DNA from: Gemmiger sp. An87
GTDB lineage: Bacteria > Bacillota > Clostridia > Oscillospirales > Ruminococcaceae
NCBI RefSeq assembly: GCF_002159185.1
Contig: NZ_NFHD01000001.1
Coordinates: 62,001-126,000 of the forward strand
Direction of reading: 5' to 3'
DNA: 64,000 nt
The first letter of the stretch is position 1. Each line of letters begins with the position of its first letter. The translations under genes and the position numbers were made by a program. Of the stretch, positions 49,122 through 56,443 are shown one piece after another. A model generated the notes under the pieces. That model made no database searches and was not told where the DNA came from. It was given only the letters and a program-made list of their open reading frames with translations.

Positions 49122-49837
49122 GGCTCCATATCACCGACCCACTCCAGATCCGGGTTGTCCAGTATCTCGCTATGCAAATCATAGAAATACCGCAGTTCCG
49201 CAGGCGGCTCACCATTGACGTCAAACTCATGGCGGCGAAGTTCATTTAACCTTTTTCCCGCTGCTTGCTTTGCCGTGCTTTGGATTCTGTCTATATCCAG
49301 ATAGGAGTAATCAACTCCCATCCATTCCGTGTAGAGAGCCGCCAAAGGCTGCGGATAAGACAACAGAGCGTCCGTTTCCCACTCGTCCAACCCTTCCTCC
49401 AGATGGCAGAGGAAATCTTCTTTGATGATCTTCTCGTAGGCATGGTCAAGAATTTCTTTAGGCGGCAGGGCGGCGAGTTCTTCCATACGGGCATCAAACT
49501 CGGCTTTGGCCCGTTCATAGAGCAGATCGCCCCGATACTCGGTGCCTTTGTCCTGAAGGAAGTAGTACACCACTTCGCTGATATTGTTCGGATTCATGCA
49601 GCGATCCGGGACGGGGGTATTACGGAATAACCATGCCGATTCCAATACATTTTCCATCGCAAGCAGCATATCCCGCTGAATATCGCACAGCGGTATATTT
49701 ACCAGTTCTTCTCGGATTGCGAGCATGGTCTGAAGCTGCTCAAAATACGGATCACCGTAAGAAAGTTCCTCCGGCGGTCGGGCAAAGCGATGGATTTCCA
49801 TTTCCAGCTTTTCTTTTAATGCGTCAGTTTCCAGCAT
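49118..49837 (-). CDS. DUF3848-like ICE protein
   Basis: 239 residues, acidic, soluble. The part ALPPKEILDHAYEKIIKEDF and YPQPLAALYTEWMG is DUF3848 (recalled), a family found on Firmicutes ICEs beside DUF3849 proteins. Function unknown. ATG 49837 with GGAGGTGATTC. It ends DLEWVGDMEP, a mild version of the acidic tail in other proteins of the element. Confidence 0.75.
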   Translation of the reverse strand: MLETDALKEKLEMEIHRFARPPEELSYGDPYFEQLQTMLAIREELVNIPLCDIQRDMLLAMENVLESAWLFRNTPVPDRCMNPNNISEVVYYFLQDKGTEYRGDLLYERAKAEFDARMEELAALPPKEILDHAYEKIIKEDFLCHLEEGLDEWETDALLSYPQPLAALYTEWMGVDYSYLDIDRIQSTAKQAAGKRLNELRRHEFDVNGEPPAELRYFYDLHSEILDNPDLEWVGDMEP

Positions 49838-49849
49838 GAATCACCTCCA

Positions 49850-49942
49850 TCACATGATTTGTCGATAGAATACGGCGATGGCGGTCATTGCGACCGCCAT
49901 GCCGATAAAAATGGGCCACGGGTTCCAATTTTTCTGAAACAT
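49850..49942 (-). CDS. Tiny membrane protein (30 aa)
   Basis: ATG 49942 follows GTGGAGAATAAG directly after the methyltransferase stop. The product is a single membrane helix (WPIFIGMAVAMTAIAVFY) with a basic end. It fills the only gap in this part of the operon. Likely real but too short to be certain. Confidence 0.5.
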   Translation of the reverse strand: MFQKNWNPWPIFIGMAVAMTAIAVFYRQIM

Positions 49943-49943
49943 C

Positions 49944-51401
49944 TTATTCTCCACATTCCAATGCCTTCTGTGCGGCAAGGATTTGTTTCCCAATGGCGTA
50001 GATTACAGGAACCGTCACGGAATTACCGGCTTGCCGGTATAGCTGATTGTCGCTATTAACTGCCCGTGCCTTATCAAACATCTCGTCCGTAAAGCCTTGC
50101 AGTCGCCAGCACTCACGGGGCGTCAGCCTGCGGATCAGGCCGCACCCGGCAAAAGCTGTGCCTTGATTACAAGAGGTTTCCAGCGTCGTGGCAAGGTCTT
50201 TGCCGACCCGTCCGCGCCGCGTCTTGCTCTCCGGGAAAGAAAGGTTGATACTGTCGCCGCAGCGGGCAATATCATATCCTTTCTTTGTCGCTTCTCGAAT
50301 CTGCATCCCGTAGGGACACTCATCGCAGTCTTGAAATAGCACTCCATGCCGATCCTGCGCCGTAACGGTGAAAGACGGCTCCCCGCAGTTCTTGATTCTC
50401 CGTCCGTTTTGCCGTTTTTCTTCCCGATCTGGGGTCACGACAGCACGGCAACCATAGAACACCCCGGAACTGCCGCCCCAATTACTGATGGTGCGGTTAT
50501 AGGCGGAGAGGATGCAGCGGGCTTCTCTGGTGAGTTTCGCCTTCCCGGTGCAAATGTCCACAAAGGACAGAACCGCATCCTTGTCCATCCCTGCGGGAGA
50601 GATCAGAACACCGGAATTGTCCCCGCCACGGTTGGTAATGCCGCTGTTATACTTGGCCTTGATGCAGCGGGCGTGATCGGTCAGCTTGGGATTACCATTG
50701 CAAAGGTCAACGAAATACAGGCCGGTCTTTCCTCCCCAGCCACCAGACTGTGCAGCCATTGTTACGCTGATGCCTGCCGGGTCATAGACGCGCTGCCCCT
50801 GCATACCACCTATGAGTTGGATAAGAGCTTTGCCACTGCCTGCGGGGACAGGAAATATTTTGGGTCCGCGTCCGGCTCCAGGATGTCGGCAAGCGACAAT
50901 GAACACTCGCTCTCGATTTTGAGGGGGGCCGAAATACTTTGTATTGAGCAGTCCGTATTCGATATGGTAGCCGAGTGAGGCCAGCGTATCGAGAACGGTC
51001 GCAAAGTCCCATCCTCCATGAATGGATAGGAGATTCTTAACATTTTCAAGGACAATCCATGTGGGTCGATTTTCAGGCCTTTGGCCTTTGACGAGTTGAG
51101 CAAGTGTAAAAAAGAGTCCACTTCTTGCTCCGTCAAGCCCTCGCTGGCGGCCAGCGACCGAAATATCCTGACACGGGAATCCTCCTGCCCACAGGTCTGC
51201 TCTGGGGAGATCTGCGGGGGCGACTTTTGTGATGTCGGCTGCATACCATTCATCCTCCTTTACATCGTGAATGGCTCTGTAACTGCGGTCGGCATACTTA
51301 TCAATCTCACAATGCCCCACACAGCGCATCCCGCATAGCTCAAAGCCCTTGCGGAAACCGCCGATGCCTGCGAAGAAATCCAGAAATGTCATCTGCTCCA
51401 T
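49944..51401 (-). CDS. DNA (cytosine-5)-methyltransferase
   Basis: 485 residues with motif I FLDFFAGIGGFRKGF, IV GGFPCQDISVAG (catalytic Cys), VI VLENVKNLLS, VIII GPPQNRERVFIV, IX RRLTPRECWRLQGF and X YRQAGNSVTVPVI. Between VIII and IX are about 180 residues with an internal duplication (FVDLCNGNPKLTDHARCIKA / FVDICTGKAKLTREARCILS), where the target recognition domain sits. No restriction enzyme gene is near, so it probably protects the element during transfer. ATG 51401 with TGAGG is preferred to the GTG at 51413. Confidence 0.92.
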   Translation of the reverse strand: MEQMTFLDFFAGIGGFRKGFELCGMRCVGHCEIDKYADRSYRAIHDVKEDEWYAADITKVAPADLPRADLWAGGFPCQDISVAGRQRGLDGARSGLFFTLAQLVKGQRPENRPTWIVLENVKNLLSIHGGWDFATVLDTLASLGYHIEYGLLNTKYFGPPQNRERVFIVACRHPGAGRGPKIFPVPAGSGKALIQLIGGMQGQRVYDPAGISVTMAAQSGGWGGKTGLYFVDLCNGNPKLTDHARCIKAKYNSGITNRGGDNSGVLISPAGMDKDAVLSFVDICTGKAKLTREARCILSAYNRTISNWGGSSGVFYGCRAVVTPDREEKRQNGRRIKNCGEPSFTVTAQDRHGVLFQDCDECPYGMQIREATKKGYDIARCGDSINLSFPESKTRRGRVGKDLATTLETSCNQGTAFAGCGLIRRLTPRECWRLQGFTDEMFDKARAVNSDNQLYRQAGNSVTVPVIYAIGKQILAAQKALECGE

Positions 51402-51409
51402 CGGCAGCC

Positions 51410-51892
51410 TCACAGTTCTGCCGTCATATCCTCGTCAAGCTCATCCTGCTCGATTTCATTCATGTGGTTGGTTTCTTCCTGTTCGTCCTCAAGCTCCATC
51501 AGCTTCACAAAGACGGCGTTAACAACGCACGGATCAATCTCCGTGACATATCGGGTGGTCGGGTCTACCTGATGTGCCTCCCTCGGCTCTCTTGTGTCAG
51601 GGAAGTCCGTTTTGCCCGCTCGGTCAAGCACGGCCTGATCGAACCGTGCGTCCCAATCGGAAAACTGGATAGTACGGGACAGCACATACATCGCCCGTTC
51701 TGTTCCATAACAGCGCACCAATTCTTCGATAAAGGCGTCCAGTTCACGGGTATTGAAGGCAGTCATGGCCTTATCCTGAATGAAGTTGCGGCAGGACATA
51801 TTGATGTTGTAGCTGTCACACCAGAGAGCCGCTTCATCCTTTCGGGCGGCTTCCTCCAGCGAGGGGTAGTAGACCGGAATGGTTGCGTACAT
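51410..51892 (-). CDS. DUF3849-like ICE protein
   Basis: 160 residues: IPVYYPSLEEAARKDEAALW, SYNINMSCRNFIQDKAMTAF, RCYGTERAMYVLSRTIQFSD, the DUF3849 pattern (recalled). Function unknown; in ICEs it is often linked to DUF3848. Start overlaps the PrgI-like stop. Ends EIEQDELDEDMTAEL, an acidic tail like several others here. Confidence 0.78.
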   Translation of the reverse strand: MYATIPVYYPSLEEAARKDEAALWCDSYNINMSCRNFIQDKAMTAFNTRELDAFIEELVRCYGTERAMYVLSRTIQFSDWDARFDQAVLDRAGKTDFPDTREPREAHQVDPTTRYVTEIDPCVVNAVFVKLMELEDEQEETNHMNEIEQDELDEDMTAEL

Positions 51893-52215
51893 TATTCAAG
51901 CCCCCATTCATCCCCGTAACGATACGGGTAGATTTTCTGTCCGCGTAAAAAGCGAATCAGGTTTTGCACCTGATCTACCACGGACAAATTGCTCTGGTCT
52001 TTGGTGGTCATCATCACAGAGCCAAAGATACCGGCCAGGGCCAGGATAACGGTGGTTGTCACATTCCCGGTAAAAAGCCAGGCCAGCGCCGCTATGCCGC
52101 CCATCACCAGGGACCCCACAATGGATTGAAAAAGCTGCTTTTTCCCAAAGCCGGTAAACAGTTCGGCCTCCGGCTTCACGCCCAGAGGGATGTAGAGTTT
52201 CAAATCTTCGTCCAT
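51892..52215 (-). CDS. PrgI/VirB3-like T4SS protein
   Basis: 107 residues: LKLYIPLGVKPEAELFTGFG at the N-terminus, two membrane helices (IVGSLVMGGIAALAWLFTG, TTTVILALAGIFGSVMMTT) and FLRGQKIYPYRYGDEWGLE at the end. This is the PrgI family, the Gram-positive equivalent of VirB3, which works with VirB4. ATG 52215 with AGGAGG 5 bp upstream is preferred to the GTG inside the RBS. Confidence 0.85.
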   Translation of the reverse strand: MDEDLKLYIPLGVKPEAELFTGFGKKQLFQSIVGSLVMGGIAALAWLFTGNVTTTVILALAGIFGSVMMTTKDQSNLSVVDQVQNLIRFLRGQKIYPYRYGDEWGLE

Positions 52216-52227
52216 TTGCACCTCCTG

Positions 52228-52437
52228 TCAGGAATAATAGTACAGAATCAGGTCTTTGATCTGCCAGATGGATTCTGCGATGATGTAGAAGATCACCGTG
52301 TTGCGGGCGCGCTTTTTATACTGCGCTGCTTGTTCCTCGGCTGCGGTCAAACGCACCAGGCAGTAGATGAAACGGGCGACCGCACCAACACGCACAAGCA
52401 GGATGATGGCATTTGAAATATCGTCCATTGTCACCAT
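52228..52437 (-). CDS. Small transfer membrane protein (69 aa)
   Basis: Two hydrophobic segments (IILLVRVGAVARFIYCLVR and VIFYIIAESIWQIKDLILYY) around a charged loop. Located between the PrgI-like and VirB6-like genes, so probably part of the channel complex. AGGTG precedes ATG 52437. No named family recognised. Confidence 0.72.
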   Translation of the reverse strand: MVTMDDISNAIILLVRVGAVARFIYCLVRLTAAEEQAAQYKKRARNTVIFYIIAESIWQIKDLILYYYS

Positions 52438-52448
52438 CGGCCATCACC

Positions 52449-53285
52449 TCACTTTCCCATGCCCTTGACCATCTGCACCAGCCGTACAGAATGGTATGCG
52501 TTGTTGACAATGGCGCCGCCGCCACCGCCACCGGTCGTAATGAGGAAGTCCTGAAGGAACTTCGGTGTCCGCACCGCAAGAATCATACAGGCCACGCCCC
52601 AGAAGATGTGCATATTCATCATCAGGCCAACCCCCAATTTCGCAAGAGAAACCTGAATTACCACAGAGAGCGCAGACTGGAAGAACTTGCTCATGTAGGG
52701 CTTGAATACACCTTTGTCATTGTCAATCAGACCAACGCAGGCCAACGGAATGCCCACTCGCAAGATCAGGATTTCAAGCCCGCGCATCAGGAATTGGAAA
52801 TACAGAATGAAATAGACGATGACAAATACCAGACCAAAGATGGCCGTCACAAGTCCCATCGTCGAGATGCCGGATACCCAGCCAGCCCAATCGTAAGCGG
52901 TGGCAAGGCCGATGGCCTCCAACATTTTATTGCTCATTTCCTCTACAATCGTGGCAAGCCAGTCATACATGGTGGGAAAGCAGATTGCTACCGCCATTGC
53001 CTTGAAGAAGTTTGTGAGAATGGCTATGGGTTCTTCATCTGCATCCCCGTCCGACCACAGTACATAGGTTTCAAAGCCTTTTTTCAGGAACTTCAGCACA
53101 ATCAGGGACACACCAAAGCCGAACACAATGTCAAACAGGGATTGAAACAGATCAACCCCGGCCAAAGTGGACATATACTGCTCTGCATACAGGGTAAGAG
53201 GGATGATCCCTTCCATCAGCCCATCAATATAGGCGATTGCTCCATTCAGCAGGGCCACAATCAGCAGCACTAAGATATATTCCAA
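52449..53285 (-). CDS. VirB6/TrbL-like channel protein
   Basis: 278 residues with about six membrane helices (FDIVFGFGVSLIVLKFLKKG, GLVFVIVYFILYFQFLMRGL, ILRVGIPLACVGLID) and a Gly-rich C-terminal stretch (ITTGGGGGGAIVNNAYHSV). It matches the TrbL/DUF6102 type proteins of Gram-positive conjugation systems, the inner-membrane channel. TTG start with AAAGGAGG upstream. Confidence 0.8.
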   Translation of the reverse strand: MEYILVLLIVALLNGAIAYIDGLMEGIIPLTLYAEQYMSTLAGVDLFQSLFDIVFGFGVSLIVLKFLKKGFETYVLWSDGDADEEPIAILTNFFKAMAVAICFPTMYDWLATIVEEMSNKMLEAIGLATAYDWAGWVSGISTMGLVTAIFGLVFVIVYFILYFQFLMRGLEILILRVGIPLACVGLIDNDKGVFKPYMSKFFQSALSVVIQVSLAKLGVGLMMNMHIFWGVACMILAVRTPKFLQDFLITTGGGGGGAIVNNAYHSVRLVQMVKGMGK

Positions 53286-53305
53286 TCAGCAACCACCTCC
53301 TTTCT

Positions 53306-53330
53306 GGGGGCGGCGCTCGGCCGCCCCCAA
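53306..53330 (-). repeat. GC-rich hairpin in the leader of the VirB6-like gene
   Basis: TGGGGGCGGC and GCCGCCCCCA, 10-bp perfect stem, with no T-run after it on the minus strand; just upstream of the RBS. Probably an mRNA processing or stability element. Confidence 0.6.
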
Positions 53331-53355
53331 TAGGAATTGGAATATGGGGCAGTAA

Positions 53356-53634
53356 TCAGGACGCAGCAGCTTCCTCGTTCTGCACGGCGGCCTCATACGC
53401 TTCCAGCACGGCAGCGGAGAGCTTCGCCCGCAGCTCCTTCGTCATAGGGAAGCAATGCTCCACCCACTCGCCCTTGACATTCCGGCGGCTGGGCAGGGAC
53501 ACAAACAGCCCCTTTTCGCCCTCGACGACCCGCACATTCTTCACCAGAAAGCAGTCATCCAGGACCACGCTGCACACCGCCCGCAGCTTGTCGGGACCGG
53601 TAAAAGTCTTTTTGATTTCCGCTTTGAACTCCAT
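53356..53634 (-). CDS. spoVG: SpoVG-family protein
   Basis: 92 residues: KLRAVCSVVLDDCFLVKNVR, KGLFVSLPSRRNVKGEWVEH CFPMTKELR, the SpoVG fold. SpoVG proteins bind nucleic acids and regulate envelope and virulence genes. In this element it is encoded between a pilin and the VirB6-like gene, so it may regulate the transfer operon. ATG 53634 with AGGAGGTTTTTCA. Confidence 0.88.
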   Translation of the reverse strand: MEFKAEIKKTFTGPDKLRAVCSVVLDDCFLVKNVRVVEGEKGLFVSLPSRRNVKGEWVEHCFPMTKELRAKLSAAVLEAYEAAVQNEEAAAS

Positions 53635-53659
53635 TGAAAAACCTCCTGTCAAAAATTAT

Positions 53660-53680
53660 GGCGGGGCCGATGGCCCCGCC
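53660..53680 (-). terminator. Hairpin after the DUF6133-like pilin gene
   Basis: GGCGGGGCC-GAT-GGCCCCGCC, 9-bp perfect stem; on the minus strand followed by ATAATTTTTG. It may partly end transcription or protect the pilin mRNA, giving more pilin than downstream proteins. Confidence 0.65.
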
Positions 53681-53694
53681 GCTGCTTGTTCCGA

Positions 53695-53958
53695 TCAGCC
53701 GCCGTAGTTGAACATATCCTTGATGCGCTGGGTGATGGTGGGCAGCACGGTGTCGTCCACGATCAGGTACAGACCGGCCAGGATCAGGGCGCCCAGGACG
53801 ATGGAGATCAGCACAGTAATCGCCACATCCAGCGTACCCTGACCGGTGCGGTCGGTCAGCGCCGCCGCCGTGCGGTCGGCCAGCTCACGGGCCTTCTGCT
53901 TGGCAGTCCAGATAGAAGTCATAGCCTTAACCTGAGTGTTGCGGATGAAGTTAGCCAT
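53695..53958 (-). CDS. Pilin-like protein (DUF6133-like)
   Basis: 87 residues: basic N-terminal 40 residues, then RTGQGTLDVAITVLISIVLG and LILAGLYLIVDDTVLPTITQ. GQG before the hydrophobic helix is a likely prepilin-peptidase site, with Asp at +3. This small, probably abundant protein is the best candidate for the major Flp-type pilin. The family (DUF6133, recalled) is known from Firmicutes ICEs. Confidence 0.8.
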   Translation of the reverse strand: MANFIRNTQVKAMTSIWTAKQKARELADRTAAALTDRTGQGTLDVAITVLISIVLGALILAGLYLIVDDTVLPTITQRIKDMFNYGG

Positions 53959-54035
53959 AGTTTTTTCCTCCTGTTAATAAAGTGATTTATTTAGCAAGGC
54001 GCGGAAATCGCCTGTACTACGGAATGTATCCCGGC

Positions 54036-54398
54036 TTACTGGTAGTAGCCGAGAATCAGGTTCAGGGTGGCGGAACCGAGTACGGCGCCAATGCAGGACA
54101 CCACCGCCACCACAATGCGGTTGTTCCACTTTTTCTGATCCATCTCGTCAGCCATGCCGCGCCGGATGCAGAAATAGATGATAAGCAGACCGGCCACAAC
54201 CGGCGCCAGCACCATCAGCCAGGTCGTCACATCACCGATCAACTGCTCGGTTCCCTTGACGATCTGGCTATCCTGCACACCGGCAGCATAGGCCGGTGCG
54301 GACATAAAAAAAGAGGCGGCAAGTGTGGCGATTCCAGCACCTGCCGCCCGGACAGTCTGTTTCAGCCTGCCCGCCGTCTGGTTGATTTTCTCTTTCAT
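54036..54398 (-). CDS. VirB2-like pilin
   Basis: 120 residues: signal peptide with GAGIATLAASFFMSAPAYA and a signal peptidase I site, then two membrane helices (TWLMVLAPVVAGLLIIYFCI, IVVAVVSCIGAVLGSATLNL) joined by a short basic loop (RRGMADEMDQKKWNN). This is the VirB2/TrbC layout, so it should be the T4SS pilin or channel lining. Next to virD4. Confidence 0.78.
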   Translation of the reverse strand: MKEKINQTAGRLKQTVRAAGAGIATLAASFFMSAPAYAAGVQDSQIVKGTEQLIGDVTTWLMVLAPVVAGLLIIYFCIRRGMADEMDQKKWNNRIVVAVVSCIGAVLGSATLNLILGYYQ

Positions 54399-54415
54399 TC
54401 AAGACCTCCTATGAG

Positions 54416-55981
54416 TTAATCATCATCAAGGCCGCCGCCCATAGCGCCCTTTTGCTGTGCAAGGCGGCGCATGATGTCTTTCTGGTAGTAAATCCAGATG
54501 TTCCACAATGCGATTTCCTGTTTCGTGTCGGTGATGATTGGCCGTTTCTGTTCCCGTTCTTCCCGCAGCCTGCGGTTATGCTCCATATCACCCAACCCCA
54601 ACATCTTGTTGAACATCCATTGAGAAAGGTCGGGTGCATACATCATAGCGGGATGGTCGCGGCTGGTGATAATCTGATGGGGACGTTTGACACGCCGGAC
54701 CTCATCCGTGTTGAGCAGCTTCCGCTCGGTCAGACTGACGCTCTGGGAGTTAGAGGGGGTTGTGTATTTGCCGTTGCTGGCCGAAAGCTGGTAACTGGAT
54801 GTGGTGTAGCTGCCGAGTTTGTCGGACATCTCCCGCAGCGTTTCCGGGTCATCGCTTTGCAGGTACGCCCATACCTGACAGTTGCCTTTGATCGTGTTGG
54901 CGATATTGTCACTGTACTTTTCTTTCAGTTGGTCGAAGCCCTGCACAAACAGCGCATATCGCATCCCACGGCCAGCCGCCACGGTCAGTTTGTTGGTCAT
55001 GTCGCTGATGGGAGTGAAGTTGCCATACTCGTCAAGGATGAAGTTGACACGGCGCTCCAGACGCCCGCCGCGCCTGTCTGCTGCCTCTGCCAGAAGCTCA
55101 TATTGCTGCGACACAATAAGAGAAGCAATGGGATAGAAGGTGGTTTTCTCGTCCGGCAGGATTACAAACAACGCCTGCTTCTTGCTGCCCATATCTGTAA
55201 GGGTAAAATCGCTGGTATGGGTGATCGCATAGATGGACTTCGAGGTAAACAGCCGTAAGGTGGTCAGGGCAGAGGTGTAGAAGCTGCCTCTGGTGCGGGA
55301 CGGCGCCACATCGGAAATGGACAGAAGCGCCCGCGCCGGGTGGGATGGAGAGAGTTTCTTGACATACTCCAACAGCGGCATCTTGTTCCCGATGGTACGG
55401 CACATTTCCGAAATGAACCAATACACATTGGTCATGTTCTGAAATTCCGGCCGTTTTTGGTTGTCGCACACCACGCAGAGAATGGCGGCCGCTATGATGG
55501 AACATTCACCGTTCGTCCAAATCTTTTCGCCCTCCGGCTTGCCCACCAGATTGTTCGTCAAGTCCCAAGCCAGCATTTCTGCCCGGTCGGTGTCGCCCTC
55601 ATTGATGGCGTCAATGATGGGCTGGAGCAGATTGTAGCGCATACTCTTTTCGGGGTTCTTGAAGTCCAGCACCAAAACCTCATAACCCAACTTTTTCAGG
55701 AAATCAGCGGTGTAGTGGAACAATTCTGCTTTGGGATCGGAGCAAAATATGGATTCTCCGGCAAGTCCCAACAGGCAAATGCTCTCAAGAACCAGACATC
55801 TTGACTTTCCTGAACGTGTCGCGCCGACACAGAGCAGGTGGCAGTCATCACCGACAAAATAGATTTTTTCTTTATCGCCCTCCTTTCGCATACCTACCAC
55901 CACACCGCCTTTTTTCAGCGGAGTACCCGTTCCCAAAGGCTCCAGCTTGGGAATACCTTTGGGATGAAGGTTCAACTTCAA
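54416..55981 (-). CDS. virD4: VirD4/TraG coupling protein (ATPase part)
   Basis: 521 residues with Walker A VGATRSGKSRCLVLES near residue 55, Walker B RVNFILDEYGNF near 310 and FVQGFDQLKEKYSDNIANTI. It brings the relaxase-DNA complex to the channel. The usual N-terminal membrane helices are absent; they are in the gene directly upstream (55,994). TTG 55981 has AAGGAGG 7 bp upstream. Ends GGGLDDD. Confidence 0.93.
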   Translation of the reverse strand: MKLNLHPKGIPKLEPLGTGTPLKKGGVVVGMRKEGDKEKIYFVGDDCHLLCVGATRSGKSRCLVLESICLLGLAGESIFCSDPKAELFHYTADFLKKLGYEVLVLDFKNPEKSMRYNLLQPIIDAINEGDTDRAEMLAWDLTNNLVGKPEGEKIWTNGECSIIAAAILCVVCDNQKRPEFQNMTNVYWFISEMCRTIGNKMPLLEYVKKLSPSHPARALLSISDVAPSRTRGSFYTSALTTLRLFTSKSIYAITHTSDFTLTDMGSKKQALFVILPDEKTTFYPIASLIVSQQYELLAEAADRRGGRLERRVNFILDEYGNFTPISDMTNKLTVAAGRGMRYALFVQGFDQLKEKYSDNIANTIKGNCQVWAYLQSDDPETLREMSDKLGSYTTSSYQLSASNGKYTTPSNSQSVSLTERKLLNTDEVRRVKRPHQIITSRDHPAMMYAPDLSQWMFNKMLGLGDMEHNRRLREEREQKRPIITDTKQEIALWNIWIYYQKDIMRRLAQQKGAMGGGLDDD

Positions 55982-55993
55982 TTTATCGCCTCC

Positions 55994-56443
55994 TTATTTT
56001 TCTTTGAGAAAGTCCAAACCATCGTATCCGGTTTCTAAGAGCTGCCGGATCGTCGGGTCGTGCGGGTCAAGAATGTAGCTGTCAAATGCTTTGTCTTTCT
56101 CGGAATCGGTCATCCACCGGGCTGAACCATGCTGGTATTGGCCCACGGCTCTGGGTGTCTGAATTTCCGGGGTGATCGTGTCCAGGTCTGATTCATACGG
56201 CCTCATGTTGGTCAGGAAGAACATAACCGCCAACACACTTACAAACCCTTGCAGACACAGATACAACATCATGTGCTGGCGGTTGGAAAATAGGCTGGCA
56301 AGGCAGTCCCCGATGGGGAGAAGTGAAAGCCGGGTGATCTCTCTTGTCAGCAGACCGTGAACCGCTGTTGAGAAAAACAGGTTGAGAATCGCGCCGGAAA
56401 CGAAGATCAGCGCACAAACCATCAATTTAGGCTTTGTTTTCAT
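55994..56443 (-). CDS. VirD4 N-terminal membrane subunit
   Basis: 149 residues: two membrane helices (MVCALIFVSGAILNLFFST, MLYLCLQGFVSVLAVMFFL) and then QYQHGSARWMTDSEKDKAFD, the sequence that in normal VirD4/TraG proteins follows the helices (YGSARWA). The coupling protein is thus split after this motif. Stop and next start are 12 bp apart with a good RBS, so this is not a sequencing frameshift. Confidence 0.8.
   Translation of the reverse strand: MKTKPKLMVCALIFVSGAILNLFFSTAVHGLLTREITRLSLLPIGDCLASLFSNRQHMMLYLCLQGFVSVLAVMFFLTNMRPYESDLDTITPEIQTPRAVGQYQHGSARWMTDSEKDKAFDSYILDPHDPTIRQLLETGYDGLDFLKEK

Noticed and set aside
54416-56443. Split VirD4 as a frameshift or sequencing error
   Set aside because: The two frames are separated by a stop, a 12-bp spacer with a strong RBS and a new start codon, and VirB4 shows the same kind of split.
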